Position numbers and translations under genes: made by a program. 64,000 nucleotides of DNA from Jiella sonneratiae (lineage in GTDB: Bacteria; Pseudomonadota; Alphaproteobacteria; Rhizobiales; Rhizobiaceae). The DNA is taken from NCBI RefSeq assembly GCF_017353515.1, contig NZ_JAFMPY010000007.1, positions 124,001 to 188,000 of the forward strand. The letters run 5' to 3'. The notes below the pieces were generated by a model, which worked only from the letters and a program-made list of their open reading frames with translations, did not search any database and was not told the DNA's origin. This document shows, in pieces, positions 44,570 to 53,124 of this stretch (its first letter is position 1; each line of letters opens with the position of its first letter).

Positions 44570-45365
44570 CATTGCCCGGCTCGACGGCCAGGCGGCGCTC
44601 GTCACCGGCGCCTCCTCCGGCATCGGCCGTGCCTCGGCGCTGGCGCTGGCCGAAGCGGGCGCGGCGGTCGCCGTGAACTATTTCGGCAGCCCGGATGCGG
44701 CGGAGGAGGTCGTTGCCGAGATCGACAAGGCCGGCGGCCGCGCCGTCGCGGTGAAGGCGGACGTTTCGAAGGAAGACGAGGTGAGGCAGATGTTCGCGGC
44801 GGCGGAGGAGGCGCTCGGCCCCCTCGACGTCGTCATGTCCAACGCCGGCATCCAGAAGGACGCCGCCGTTGCCGACATGAGCCTTGACGACTGGAACGCG
44901 GTGATCGGCGTCAACCTCACCGGCGGCTTCCTGGTCGGGCGGGAAGCGATCCGGCGGTTCCGGGCCAAGGGCCGGCGGCCGGGAACGAGCCGGGCGCTCG
45001 GCAAGCTCGTCTACGATTCCTCCGTCCACCAGCTCATCCCCTGGGCGTTCCACGTGAACTACGCCGCCTCGAAGGGCGGCATCCATCTCCTGATGCGCTC
45101 GCTCGCCCAGGAGGTCGCCGAGGAGGGGATCCGCGTCAACGCCGTCGCGCCGGGCGCCATCGCCACCGCCATCAATGCCGACGAGCGCGAGGCCCATGCA
45201 GACGACATCCGCAAGCTGATCCCCTACGGCCGGATCGGCGATCCGATCGACGTCGGCCGCGTCGTCGCCTGGCTGGTCTCGGACGCCGCCGACTACGTCG
45301 TCGGCCAGACGATCTTCGCCGACGGCGGCATGTCGCTCTATCCGGGCTTTCGCGGCAACGGCTGA
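44553..45365 (+). CDS. SDR family oxidoreductase, glucose 1-dehydrogenase-like
   Basis: A 270-residue short-chain dehydrogenase. The Rossmann motif is TGASSGIG, followed by NYFGSPD; the catalytic set is Asn in MSNAGIQ, Ser in YDSSVHQ, and Tyr-x3-Lys in NYAASKGG. The SSVHxxIPW run is typical of glucose 1-dehydrogenases. Its start lies inside the end of the GH15 gene (17-base overlap), so the two are tightly coupled: the hydrolase would release glucose and this enzyme would oxidise it to gluconolactone (inference). Confidence 0.9.
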   Translation: MAPTSDIARLDGQAALVTGASSGIGRASALALAEAGAAVAVNYFGSPDAAEEVVAEIDKAGGRAVAVKADVSKEDEVRQMFAAAEEALGPLDVVMSNAGIQKDAAVADMSLDDWNAVIGVNLTGGFLVGREAIRRFRAKGRRPGTSRALGKLVYDSSVHQLIPWAFHVNYAASKGGIHLLMRSLAQEVAEEGIRVNAVAPGAIATAINADEREAHADDIRKLIPYGRIGDPIDVGRVVAWLVSDAADYVVGQTIFADGGMSLYPGFRGNG

Positions 45366-45552
45366 CGCAGCGCCTCCTGCCATGCCGCTTTGGGGGGCAG
45401 GGAGCCGGGACCGCCCGGCCGCCGCCTGACTGTCATGTCCCGGGCGGGGCGCCTCCTCTCGACCGCGGCCGCCCGGGGCCGCCGGGGGCCGTGCGCCGGT
45501 CCGGCCGACCTGCTATGGCGGTGAAAACGCCAACGGACACAGGAGACCGCAC

Positions 45553-46350
45553 ATGGCACTCGACGGACGCGTCGCCATCGTCACAGGTGGCGCCAAGGGC
45601 ATCGGCTACGCCGTCGCGCGGCGCTTTCTCCACGACGGCGCCAAGGTGGTGATCGCCGACAGCGACGAGAAGGCCAACACCGTCGCGGCCGAGGAACTCG
45701 CCGATTTCGGCGAGGTCCTCGCCGTCGGCTGCAACGTCGCCGAGCGGCTCGACGTGCACAACCTCCTCGCCGCCGCGCTCGACCGCTTCGGCGACGTCGA
45801 CATCCTGGTCAACAATGCGGGGATCGTGAACAAGGCGAATTTCCTCGATCTCGACGAGGCCGACTTCTCCCGCGTGCTCGACGTCAATCTGAAGGGCGCC
45901 TTCCTCTGCGGCCAGGCGGTGGCGCGTCATCTGGTCGACAAGGTGAAGCGGGGCGGTCCGGCGGGCACGATCGTCAACATGTCGTCGGTCAACGCCGTCT
46001 TCGCCATTCCCGACCAGGTCGCCTATTCGGTCTCGAAGGGCGGCATCAACCAGCTCACCAAGGTGATGGCCCTGTCGTTGGCGCGCTACGGCATCCGCGT
46101 CAACGCCATCGGACCGGGCTCGATCATGACCGACATCCTGAAGAGCGTCGTCGCGGATGCCGCGGCGACCCGCAAGGTGCTGTCGCGCACGCCGCTCGGG
46201 CGCATCGGCGAGCCGCGCGAGATCGCCGCGATCGCGAGCTTCCTCGCCTCCGACGAGGCGAGCTACGTCACCGGCCAGACGCTCTATGCCGACGGCGGGC
46301 GCCTGCCGCTGAACTACACGGTCGAGGTCGCGGAAGCCGACGAGGACTGA
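45553..46350 (+). CDS. SDR family oxidoreductase
   Basis: A 265-residue classical short-chain dehydrogenase: TGGAKGIGYAVA at the cofactor site, ADSDEKAN after strand 2 (an acidic residue that favours NAD), NNAGIVNKA, catalytic Ser in NMSSVNAVF, and YSVSKGG with Tyr and Lys. The C-terminal YVTGQTLYADGG is the usual end. It is 187 bases after the glucose-dehydrogenase-like gene, with its own AGGAG ribosome site. The substrate is not evident. Confidence 0.9.
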   Translation: MALDGRVAIVTGGAKGIGYAVARRFLHDGAKVVIADSDEKANTVAAEELADFGEVLAVGCNVAERLDVHNLLAAALDRFGDVDILVNNAGIVNKANFLDLDEADFSRVLDVNLKGAFLCGQAVARHLVDKVKRGGPAGTIVNMSSVNAVFAIPDQVAYSVSKGGINQLTKVMALSLARYGIRVNAIGPGSIMTDILKSVVADAAATRKVLSRTPLGRIGEPREIAAIASFLASDEASYVTGQTLYADGGRLPLNYTVEVAEADED

Positions 46351-46386
46351 GCGGCCGGGCGATCGGGGCGCGGCGCCGCCGCCTTG

Positions 46387-47286
46387 TCAGTGCTTGCGGT
46401 AGGAGACGAAACGGGCCGCCTCGACGAGCCTTGCGGCCCGTTCGCCGAACGGCTCGAGCATTTCCTCGGCGCCCGTCACCAGCGCGACGAGGCGGTCCTC
46501 GAGGGCGCGCTTGCCGTAGATCTGGGCCAGCGTCTGCTTGCCCTTCTCCCGGTCCTTGCCGGTCGCCTTGCCGACGACGGCGGCGTCGCCGATCTCGTCG
46601 AGGAGGTCGTCGGCGAGTTGGAAGGCGATGCCGACATTCTCGCCGTAGCGGCGCAGGCGCGAGCGATCGTCGTCGCTCGCCCCGGCGAGCAGCGCGCCGG
46701 CCTCGCAGGCGCAGGAGATCAGCGCCCCGGTCTTCATCGCCTGCATGCGGGTGATCTCGATCTCCGAGCGGGGCCTGCCGTTCGACTGCATGTCGAGCAC
46801 CTGGCCGCCGACCATGCCGGGCGCGCCGGCCTTCTTCGCCATCAGGGTGACCAGCTTGACCCGCACCTCCGCCGGCAGCGCCTCGATGGAGGCGACGATG
46901 CCGAAGGCGAGCGTCAGCAGCGCGTCGCCGGCGAGGATCGCCGTCGCCTCGTCGAAGGCCTTATGCACCGTCGGCTTGCCACGGCGCAGGTCGTCGTCGT
47001 CCATCGCCGGCAGGTCGTCGTGGATCAGCGAGTAGGAGTGGATGCACTCGATCGCCAGCGCCACCTGCGAGGCGACCTTCGGATTGGCGTCGAACAGCTT
47101 TGCGGTCTCGCACACCAGAAACGGCCGCAGCCGCTTGCCGCCGTTCAGGACGCCGTGGCGCATGGCGTTCAGGAGGTGGTGCGGCGTCCCGGCGACGAGC
47201 TGGTGGGAGGACAGGACGTCGTCGAGGCTCTCGCCGACGGCCGCGGCGTTGGCCTTGAGTATTTCGTCGAATTCGCCGGGTTTCAT
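46387..47286 (-). CDS. ispA: Polyprenyl synthetase family protein (farnesyl diphosphate synthase type)
   Basis: A 299-residue short-chain trans-prenyltransferase. The first Asp-rich motif DDLPAMDDDD is at 90-99 and has the two-residue insertion of type II bacterial FPP synthases; the second, QLADDLLDEIGD, is near 230. KRLRPFLV provides the IPP-contact residues. The ATG at 47286 is chosen because the longer upstream frame is not family-like. It makes C15 (or C20) diphosphate for quinones and undecaprenyl phosphate. Confidence 0.92.
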   Translation of the reverse strand: MKPGEFDEILKANAAAVGESLDDVLSSHQLVAGTPHHLLNAMRHGVLNGGKRLRPFLVCETAKLFDANPKVASQVALAIECIHSYSLIHDDLPAMDDDDLRRGKPTVHKAFDEATAILAGDALLTLAFGIVASIEALPAEVRVKLVTLMAKKAGAPGMVGGQVLDMQSNGRPRSEIEITRMQAMKTGALISCACEAGALLAGASDDDRSRLRRYGENVGIAFQLADDLLDEIGDAAVVGKATGKDREKGKQTLAQIYGKRALEDRLVALVTGAEEMLEPFGERAARLVEAARFVSYRKH

Positions 47287-47446
47287 CTTGCCTGTCTCTT
47301 TTGCTTCGTGTGACGTGATTTCACCCGGAGGGGCCTGACGCCGGGCCGCTTTTGCCGGCCATTGCGCGGCGTTTATACCGCCGATAAGTAAAGGTAGCCC
47401 TTCCGCCCGCTTTCCGCGACGTCCCGCCGAACCCATTGAATTCCTG

Positions 47447-48136
47447 ATGATAAGTAGAGCAAAGCGTATCGCCGTCGGGGTCGCCGTGGTCGTTCTGGTC
47501 GCCGTGGCGATCCCGCTGGTCCTGACCCCGATCTATGCCATCCGGGGCGTCCACCCCGTCTCGACGCTGATGCTGTGGGACGAGGTCACCGTCCGGCCGG
47601 TGCTGAGGGACTGGGTGCCGATCGACGACGTCGCGCCGGTGCTTCTCCACTCCGTCATCATGTCCGAGGACGGGCAGTTCTGCCGCCATCACGGCGTCGA
47701 CTGGGGCGAGCTCCTCGCCGTCGTCGACCAGGCGCTCGACGGGGAGGAGACCCGCGGCGCCTCGACGATCACCATGCAGACGGTCAAGAACCTGTTTCTG
47801 TGGAACGATCGCTCCTTCGTCCGCAAGGGGCTGGAACTGCCGCTGGCGGTCTATTTCGACTTCGTCCTGCCGAAACGGCGGATCATGGAGATCTACGTCA
47901 ACATCGCCGAGTGGGACACCGGCGTCTACGGCATCGAGGCGGCGAGCCAGCACTATTTCGGCAAGCCCGCCTCGAAGCTGACGGCGCACGAGGCGGCGCT
48001 GATCACCGTGTCGCTGCCGGCCCCGGACCTGCGCAACCCGGCCGATCCGAGCCCGACGATGCGAAGGCTGGCGCGGCGCGTCGAGCGGCTGGCCCGCTCG
48101 TCGGGCGCCTATGTCGGCTGCGTCGGCAAGGACTGA
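47447..48136 (+). CDS. mtgA: Monofunctional biosynthetic peptidoglycan transglycosylase
   Basis: A 229-residue GT51 enzyme anchored by one N-terminal helix (about 8-28). Family motifs are [15 protein letters not shown] with catalytic Glu74, [15 protein letters not shown], and [17 protein letters not shown] followed by [13 protein letters not shown]. There is no transpeptidase domain. It polymerises lipid II on the periplasmic face. Divergent from the ispA-like gene; rpmF follows on the same strand. Confidence 0.94.
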   Translation: MISRAKRIAVGVAVVVLVAVAIPLVLTPIYAIRGVHPVSTLMLWDEVTVRPVLRDWVPIDDVAPVLLHSVIMSEDGQFCRHHGVDWGELLAVVDQALDGEETRGASTITMQTVKNLFLWNDRSFVRKGLELPLAVYFDFVLPKRRIMEIYVNIAEWDTGVYGIEAASQHYFGKPASKLTAHEAALITVSLPAPDLRNPADPSPTMRRLARRVERLARSSGAYVGCVGKD

Positions 48137-48424
48137 ACTCGGCGCGGCGCCGCCGGCTGGGAGCTCGCGCAGGGCCGGTCGAAGCGCTTTGCCGGGCTCT
48201 TTTCTTTTTCCCCGGACTTTGCTATGCGAAGCGCCGAATTCCCGTCATGTCGGTGTTTCGACTGTCCGGTCCTTCAGCGGCCGTGCGATGCGAGTGCCAC
48301 GACGCCTTTCGGGAAAGCTCCCGGACTGCCGGCCCCGCCGGCGCGGCCGGACCAGAGAGACAGACGAACAGACGAGACCGGCACAAGGCGCCGCAGGCCG
48401 CTTTCGCCGGACATGGAGAACAGC

Positions 48425-48604
48425 ATGGCCGTACCCAAGCGGAAAACATCCCCGTCCAAGCGCGGCATGCGCCGCTCGGCGGACGCCCTCAAGGCGCCGA
48501 CCTACATCGAGGACAAGAACTCCGGCGAACTGCGCCGCCCGCACCACATCGACCTGAAGACCGGCATGTACCGCGGCAAGCAGATCCTCGCCGTCAAGGA
48601 CTGA
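48425..48604 (+). CDS. rpmF: 50S ribosomal protein L32
   Basis: A 59-residue ribosomal protein. The start [18 protein letters not shown] is the near-invariant alphaproteobacterial L32 sequence, and the end [15 protein letters not shown] is equally typical. The zinc-binding cysteines of some L32 forms are absent, as expected here. mtgA-rpmF is a common order in Hyphomicrobiales. Confidence 0.97.
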   Translation: MAVPKRKTSPSKRGMRRSADALKAPTYIEDKNSGELRRPHHIDLKTGMYRGKQILAVKD

Positions 48605-48634
48605 GCTTCGGCGCCGTCGAAGCCGTGATTTTGG

Positions 48635-48666
48635 AAAAGAGCCGGGTCCGCCCGGCTCTTTTCGTT
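48635..48666 (+). terminator. Rho-independent terminator of rpmF
   Basis: AAAAGAGCCGGG (48635-48646) and CCCGGCTCTTTT (48651-48662) form a 12-bp stem with a 4-base loop, with T residues at the 3' side, 31 bases after the rpmF stop. Confidence 0.9.
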
Positions 48667-49030
48667 TGGGGAAGGCTTACCTGCCGGCCGGTCACGCGGG
48701 TGGTTGCGACCGGCGGACAGAGGTGGCCTCGGATTTTTGACCTCGGGATCACCCGCATCAAGGCCCGCAGCCTCATGGCCGAACAGTTCGAGGCGGCGGA
48801 AGGCCAGACCCTCTATCACGGGGGCAAGAAGCTCGACGAGGACAATTACCGCGCGCAGATCGAAGTAGAGAATAGGGACGCGCCCGCAGCGCGGAGAGCA
48901 GCGGTCCCCGCGGCAGCTATCGCGCCGCCGCCTCCCGAACCCCGCGGGACCGTGCCAGCCCGGCCGGCCCGTAAGAACCGTGAATAGTCTCTTGATGAGC
49001 ACGTTCGCAAAAGAGACCGCTGCCGGCTAA
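48667..49030. other. Degenerate region at the start of the accessory zone
   Basis: No supported gene. An open frame over 48776-48987 has Pro/Ala-rich low-complexity coding at its end and no ribosome site. An 8-bp stem CTGCCGGC-TAAA-GCCGGCAG spans 49020-49039. This is the border between core genes and the remnant element. Confidence 0.4.
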
Positions 49031-49261
49031 AGCCGGCAGGCGGCCCGGCCGCCCGCCGCCTTCGACGCGGCGAAGTACGAGGCGACGCTGGACGAGTCGG
49101 ACCTGAGCGCGGCGCAAGAGCGCAAATTCCTCGAAACGCTCTGGCAGATCATAGTCCAGTTCGTCGATCTCGGCTTCGGCTTCCACCCGCTCCAATCTAT
49201 CCCCAGCGGAGAGGATGGCAGGGCGATTTCACTCGATGCGCTGCTCGCCTGCATGGCATAA
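49031..49261 (+). pseudogene. Remnant of a small conserved protein found beside serine recombinases
   Basis: The frame from the stop at 49028 to the TAA at 49259 reads ...PPAAFDAAKYEATLDESDLS, then AAQERKFLETLWQIIVQFVD and LGFGFHPLQS. This resembles a small protein of about 70 residues that I know from rhizobial mobile elements, where it sits directly before a recombinase-family gene. There is no ATG, GTG or ribosome site at the expected place, so the 5' end seems lost. It is followed 71 bases later by the recombinase fragment. Confidence 0.55.
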
Positions 49262-49332
49262 TCGGGCCTTTCCAAAACCGAAGATGATGCAGCCTCACAC
49301 CCGCACCGGGCGAAAGGCGGAAAAGAGGTGTC

Positions 49333-49458
49333 ATGAGAGCCATCGACACTGAAATCCCGCCCGGCAGCAAAGCCGTCATTTATGCCCGCGTCTCGTCGGC
49401 CGCGCAGATCAAGCGCGGCGACGGGATCGGCTCCCAGATGACGCGCTGCCGGGAATAG
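49333..49458 (+). pseudogene. Truncated serine recombinase, N-terminal 41 residues
   Basis: The frame starts with ATG at 49333 and reads MRAIDTEIPPGSKAVIYARV, then SSAAQIKRGDGIGSQMTRCRE and a stop. YARVSSAAQ with the nucleophilic Ser and the GSQ..RC run is the start of the resolvase/invertase catalytic domain of large serine recombinases, which normally run to about 500-600 residues. Everything after residue 41 is missing, replaced by sequence that belongs to an antisense gene. Confidence 0.75.
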
Positions 49459-49750
49459 GCCACATGGCGCCGACGCTTAGCGCTCCAGCGAGGTCACCCA
49501 TCAGGTGGGCGCGCTTGAGATCAGCGCGCCAGATGGCGTCGTGGTCAGGTGGGGCCGCGAGGCGCAGCGCCGTCAGCATCTCCCCGACCTCGGCGAGGTT
49601 CACGAGAATCGCCAGCGCCGGGCGACGATCTACTAGGTGCCTTCGACGACGGGCCTGCCGCTCTGCGGGAGTCATAGCACGGGCATCGGATCGAACGGCG
49701 GGGCGCCCGCGACGAGGCTCGAAGGGAGGGGCAGAGTCGGGCACTGACAT
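49409..49750 (-). CDS. Hypothetical small protein, probably C-terminally altered
   Basis: A 113-residue frame. It starts MSVPDSAPPFEPRRGRPAVR, and then has the basic pattern MTPAERQARRRRHLVDRR, seen at the N-terminus of small phage/plasmid-borne regulators (GRP...ERQA..R type), followed by a helical part NLAEVGEMLTALRLAAPPD. GGAG lies close before the ATG. The last about 17 residues are encoded by the antisense of the recombinase fragment, so the original C-terminus was probably lost at the same deletion. No function assigned. Confidence 0.5.
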   Translation of the reverse strand: MSVPDSAPPFEPRRGRPAVRSDARAMTPAERQARRRRHLVDRRPALAILVNLAEVGEMLTALRLAAPPDHDAIWRADLKRAHLMGDLAGALSVGAMWPIPGSASSGSRSRRRA

Positions 49751-49793
49751 ATCTCCGTGAGTCACGAAATGGCTTGGGGACGCATGCGTTTTC

Positions 49794-49842
49794 ATGCTTG
49801 CTACTGTAAGCATTGTCTGCAAAGCATGCTTGCATGAGCAAG
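49794..49842. promoter_or_regulatory. Nested palindromes in front of the P63C gene
   Basis: Three dyads in 49 bases: ATGCTT-N8-AAGCAT (49794-49813), the perfect AAGCATGCTT (49822-49831), and CTTGC-ATGA-GCAAG (49829-49842). They share the AAGCAT/ATGCTT half-site and end just before the AAGGAG ribosome site of the P63C gene, as operators for a small repressor would. Confidence 0.5.
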
Positions 49843-49856
49843 CAAGGAGAATCGTG

Positions 49857-50879
49857 GTGTCGGATATCCAAAGCAAAGGTGGACGCGCACGCGCAAAGGC
49901 TCTTTCGTCGTCCGCGCGAAGCGCGATCGCGCGTGCGGGTGCACAAGCACGATGGGCGAAGGCCGATCCTGCGCGACAGAAGCTTCCGAAAGCGATCTGC
50001 GGATCGCAAGCCCGTCCTCTCGTGATCGGTGACATCGCGATTCCCGCGTATGTTCTCGATGACGAGCGCCGCGTCCTTACCGTGGCAGGAATCTCTGACG
50101 GCATGGCGATGGCCCGCGGCGGCTCCGAAGTGAAGGGGCTAAATCGGTTCGAACTCTTCGTCTCCCGGGAACGCATTCGACCTCACGTCTCGGAGGAACT
50201 TGCGAAGAAGATCGGCTCGCCGATCGTATTCGTCACTCCAACCGGATCGAAGGCTTACGGCTATGACGCGGAAGTGCTCGTCGAGCTATGCGAGGCGGTT
50301 CTTCGTGCAAGGGAGTCTCCTGAAGGCATCCAGAAGCAGCAGGAACGGATCGCACAGAGATGTGAGGTTCTTGTTCGAGGTCTAGCGCGCGTGGGCATCG
50401 TCGCCCTCGTCGATGAGGCGACAGGTTATCAGGAGATTCGAACCCGTGATGCGCTTTCCAAGATCCTTGAAGCGTACATCTCGAAGGAACTACTGCCGTG
50501 GACGGAACGGTTCCCTCTCCAGTTTTACGAGGAGATGTACCGCCTACTAGATTGGGATCTGAACCCCGCCAGCAGGGGTAAGCCCGGATACGTGGGGAAG
50601 CTGACGAACGCGCTCGTTTACGATCGCCTACCCGAGGGTGTCCTGACGGAACTAAAGGCCAGCAACCCTGTCGACCCGGAAACGGGCCGGCGCCGTTTCA
50701 AGCACCACCAGTTCCTCACGCAGGACGTCGGGAACCCGCACTTGGAGAAGCACCTTGCGAAGGTGATAGGGCTCATGCAGGCCGCTGACACGTGGGGAGA
50801 CTTCAAGCGAATGTTCAGGCGAGTGTTCAAGACGGACCAGAGGCCGCGGAAGACTGGCCGCGGCTCCGTCACCATCTGA
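49857..50879 (+). CDS. P63C domain-containing protein
   Basis: A 340-residue protein. After the start it has GGRARAKALSSSARSAIARAGAQARW, a basic helical motif frequent at the N-terminus of mobile-element regulators. The C-terminal 140 residues carry the P63C domain: DEATGYQEIRTRDALSKILE, YISKELLPWTERFPLQFYEEMYRL, KPGYVGKLTNALVYDRLPEGVL. Function is not established. The GTG at 49857 is 7 bases after AAGGAG (GTG at 49854 is less well spaced). GC is lower than the host genes. It has no coding neighbour on its strand. Confidence 0.85.
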   Translation: MSDIQSKGGRARAKALSSSARSAIARAGAQARWAKADPARQKLPKAICGSQARPLVIGDIAIPAYVLDDERRVLTVAGISDGMAMARGGSEVKGLNRFELFVSRERIRPHVSEELAKKIGSPIVFVTPTGSKAYGYDAEVLVELCEAVLRARESPEGIQKQQERIAQRCEVLVRGLARVGIVALVDEATGYQEIRTRDALSKILEAYISKELLPWTERFPLQFYEEMYRLLDWDLNPASRGKPGYVGKLTNALVYDRLPEGVLTELKASNPVDPETGRRRFKHHQFLTQDVGNPHLEKHLAKVIGLMQAADTWGDFKRMFRRVFKTDQRPRKTGRGSVTI

Positions 50880-51058
50880 CCGAGGTAACCCCCTCCCGGT
50901 CCTAAAGACCGCCGCGAAGGAAACTCGTGGCGATCCAATCAGACTGTCTGCCGTCAACTATGTTGGTCTAAACTTGGTCTAAATCGCGGAGACGCCGACG
51001 AGCTTGCACCAAGTCGCCGTCACAGCGGCAAATTCTACCAGCAAACTCAAAAAGTTAA
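50880..51058. other. Intergenic region left of the attachment site
   Basis: About 180 bases between the P63C gene and the tRNA-Arg fragment. It contains the short repeat TTGGTCTAAA/TTGGTCTAAA (about 50963-50982) and no supported gene. Confidence 0.4.
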
Positions 51059-51104
51059 TGGCGCGCCCGAAAGGATTCGAACCTCTGACCCCCAGATTCG
51101 TAGT
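51059..51104 (-). other. Attachment-site copy: 3' 46 bases of tRNA-Arg (ACG)
   Basis: On the minus strand this reads CTACGAA (anticodon loop with ACG), TCTGG, the variable loop, the T-arm AGAGG-TTCGAAT-CCTTT, CGGGCGC, G and CCA: the 3' half of a tRNA-Arg(ACG). The homology to a tRNA stops inside the anticodon stem (51105 on), so it is not a functional gene. A tyrosine integrase starts 152 bases away. This is the expected left end of an element inserted in the tRNA 3' end. Confidence 0.8.
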
Positions 51105-51255
51105 ATGAAGGTCAAGCCGTTTCAAGATTTCGCATCACGTTGCAGAAGCCTTGATTTTCAGGGCCTTCCGGCTATTCTGTCGTTTCAGGTGGTCACTTTA
51201 TGTGGCATGCAGTTGCCGAAAAATGTGACCACGACGAGACCATAGGAGGCGAGGG

Positions 51256-52572
51256 ATGCCGAAGGTCAATCTCACCGATGCGTTCTGCAGGAGCGCGAAA
51301 GCTGAGGACGGAAAAGTCACCGAGTTCGCCGATGCCAAGGAAAGGGGCTTGGCGCTCCGTGTCACGCCAAACGTCGCTCGCTCCTGGACTTTTAGATATC
51401 GCAATGCAGCCGGCAAGCAGAAACGGATCTCGCTCGGCCGGCTGGATGAATTGTCCCTCGCCGCTGCAAGGGCAAAGGCTGCACAAACTCGCGTAGACAT
51501 TCTCAACGGCTTGGATCCCGCCGATATGAGATTGGCGGCGAAGTTCGCCTTCCTAGAGCACGAAAAGCTGGAGACCATCGGTGAAATTGCCGAGCGCTAT
51601 ATGGCGGCAGCTGTCGACGGAGCGCATCGGTTCTTCAAGAACGAAGAAAGGCCGAAGAAGGCGAGCACGCTGGCGAACGAGTGGTATTACCTCAATCGCT
51701 TTATCATCCCAGATCTTGGCAAGGCGAAACTCGATCATCTGAATCGGCATTCCCTCCAAGAGTACATCGATAGCGTCAGGGCGAAGCATTCGAAAAGCTC
51801 CGCCCGTCAGTGTTACGTGCTGTTGAAGGGTATCTACGGCTATGCAGTGTGGAAGGAGCATTGCGCGGCCGACCCAATGCAGTTCGTGTCCGCTCCCGGC
51901 TTCAAGGATCGCAAACGCCTCCTGTCCGATGCTGAGATCATGAAGGTCTGGCTAGGGCTGATGCATGCTGAAATGTGCGCCGGCCTCTCGATCAGTCGTC
52001 CGGTTGCCCTCGCCTTGATGCTTTGCCTCGTCACCGCTCAGCGGAGAGGTGAAATCTCCGGTTTGAGGAAGGACGAAATCGACCTCAATCAGGAGTACTG
52101 GATTCTGCCAGAGGAGCGCTCTAAGAACCGCACCGCTCACGTCGCGCCGCTTTCCGCCATGGCCACCAACCTCATCGAGGCGGCATGGTCTCTCTCGGGC
52201 GATTCTCCGTACCTCTTTCCCTCACCTCGGAAGAAGGACAAGCCGATCACAGGTCACTCGCTTTCCCGCGCGTTCAACCGGTTGACGAAATGGTTCGGGA
52301 TCTCGGATTGCCGCGTTCACGACCTTCGGCGCACTGCCTCGACCACCATGGTAGGCATTGGCGTAAGTGCGGCCACGGTATCGCGGATTCTGAACCACAC
52401 CACGCGCGAGGAAGGCGAGGCGCAGGCGACGAAAAAGTCCTACAACCTCTATGCCTATCTCCCTGAGAAGCGTTCCGGGCTTGACCGATGGGATGCTCAC
52501 CTCTCGAAGATCATCAAGAGGCAGGAGCGCCCGAAGTTTGGTCAATACGACCTGGCGGGGGTGGGACAGTGA
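51256..52572 (+). CDS. Tyrosine-type site-specific integrase (P4/DUF4102 type)
   Basis: A 438-residue integrase. The N-terminal arm-binding domain (about 1-90, GLALRVTPNVARSWTFRYRN) is of the DUF4102 kind, a core-binding domain follows (about 105-205), and the catalytic domain has Arg in TAQRRGEISGL (near 264), Lys290, HDLRRT (His355, Arg358), LNHT (His381) and the tyrosine in SYNLYAYLPEKR (396 or 399). All active-site residues are present, so it may be functional. Its neighbour is the tRNA-Arg fragment; the next gene overlaps by 4 bases. Confidence 0.95.
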   Translation: MPKVNLTDAFCRSAKAEDGKVTEFADAKERGLALRVTPNVARSWTFRYRNAAGKQKRISLGRLDELSLAAARAKAAQTRVDILNGLDPADMRLAAKFAFLEHEKLETIGEIAERYMAAAVDGAHRFFKNEERPKKASTLANEWYYLNRFIIPDLGKAKLDHLNRHSLQEYIDSVRAKHSKSSARQCYVLLKGIYGYAVWKEHCAADPMQFVSAPGFKDRKRLLSDAEIMKVWLGLMHAEMCAGLSISRPVALALMLCLVTAQRRGEISGLRKDEIDLNQEYWILPEERSKNRTAHVAPLSAMATNLIEAAWSLSGDSPYLFPSPRKKDKPITGHSLSRAFNRLTKWFGISDCRVHDLRRTASTTMVGIGVSAATVSRILNHTTREEGEAQATKKSYNLYAYLPEKRSGLDRWDAHLSKIIKRQERPKFGQYDLAGVGQ

Positions 52573-53003
52573 CGAACCTGCTTCGATTCTCGATCGAGTT
52601 TGCCCTCTCCGAAGGGCGGACAGACGATGCTATCGAGATCTTCTGTGAGGCGCTGCGCTCCCCCAATGGCGCTGACTTGGACACGCAGCGCCTTCTAGCA
52701 GAGATGATCGATCCGAACGGTGCATCCGACCACCGGTTCAAAAACCTAAAGCGCCGGGGTCCGGGGCGAAGGCCCTCTTCGGACTGGATCGCGATCGCCC
52801 AAGACATAGAAGAACGGGTGGAACTTGGTGATCCGGTCGAATCCGCGGTGAGCCGTGTCATGGCCGAGAGAGGCATCAGCCGAGCCACAGTCTTCGATGC
52901 TCGTGCCAAGCTTCAGGAGGTGAAGAAAGTCGAGGCCGAGAACGTTTCATACGACGACGAGGAAGACCCTCGCTTCGCTTCACGAAGTATGGAGAATTCG
53001 TAG
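52569..53003 (+). CDS. Hypothetical element protein
   Basis: A 144-residue protein starting with a GTG that overlaps the integrase stop (GTGA). The N-terminal part is helical (RFSIEFALSEGRTDDAIEIF). The central segment KRRGPGRRPSSDWIAIAQDI is followed by SRVMAERGISRATVFDARAKL, which looks like a helix-turn-helix. It could be a regulator or excision partner of the integrase. Family not recognised. Confidence 0.65.
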   Translation: MTNLLRFSIEFALSEGRTDDAIEIFCEALRSPNGADLDTQRLLAEMIDPNGASDHRFKNLKRRGPGRRPSSDWIAIAQDIEERVELGDPVESAVSRVMAERGISRATVFDARAKLQEVKKVEAENVSYDDEEDPRFASRSMENS

Positions 53004-53124
53004 GTTTTCCTGGACTGTGGCATGTCCAGAAAAACCTGACCATTTCGAATACCCGCTTTTGCTTGCAAGCAGTTTCATACTGTAAGAAATGGACGATCAC
53101 CTTTCGCAGAGATCGAGGTGATCC

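Noticed and set aside
48776-48987. Possible 70-residue protein after the rpmF terminator
   Set aside because: Starts with a plausible helical segment but ends in Pro/Ala-rich low complexity, no ribosome site, in a degenerate region.
51059-51104. Functional tRNA-Arg gene
   Set aside because: Only the 3' half is present; the 5' acceptor, D-arm and half of the anticodon stem are missing, so it is an attachment-site copy.
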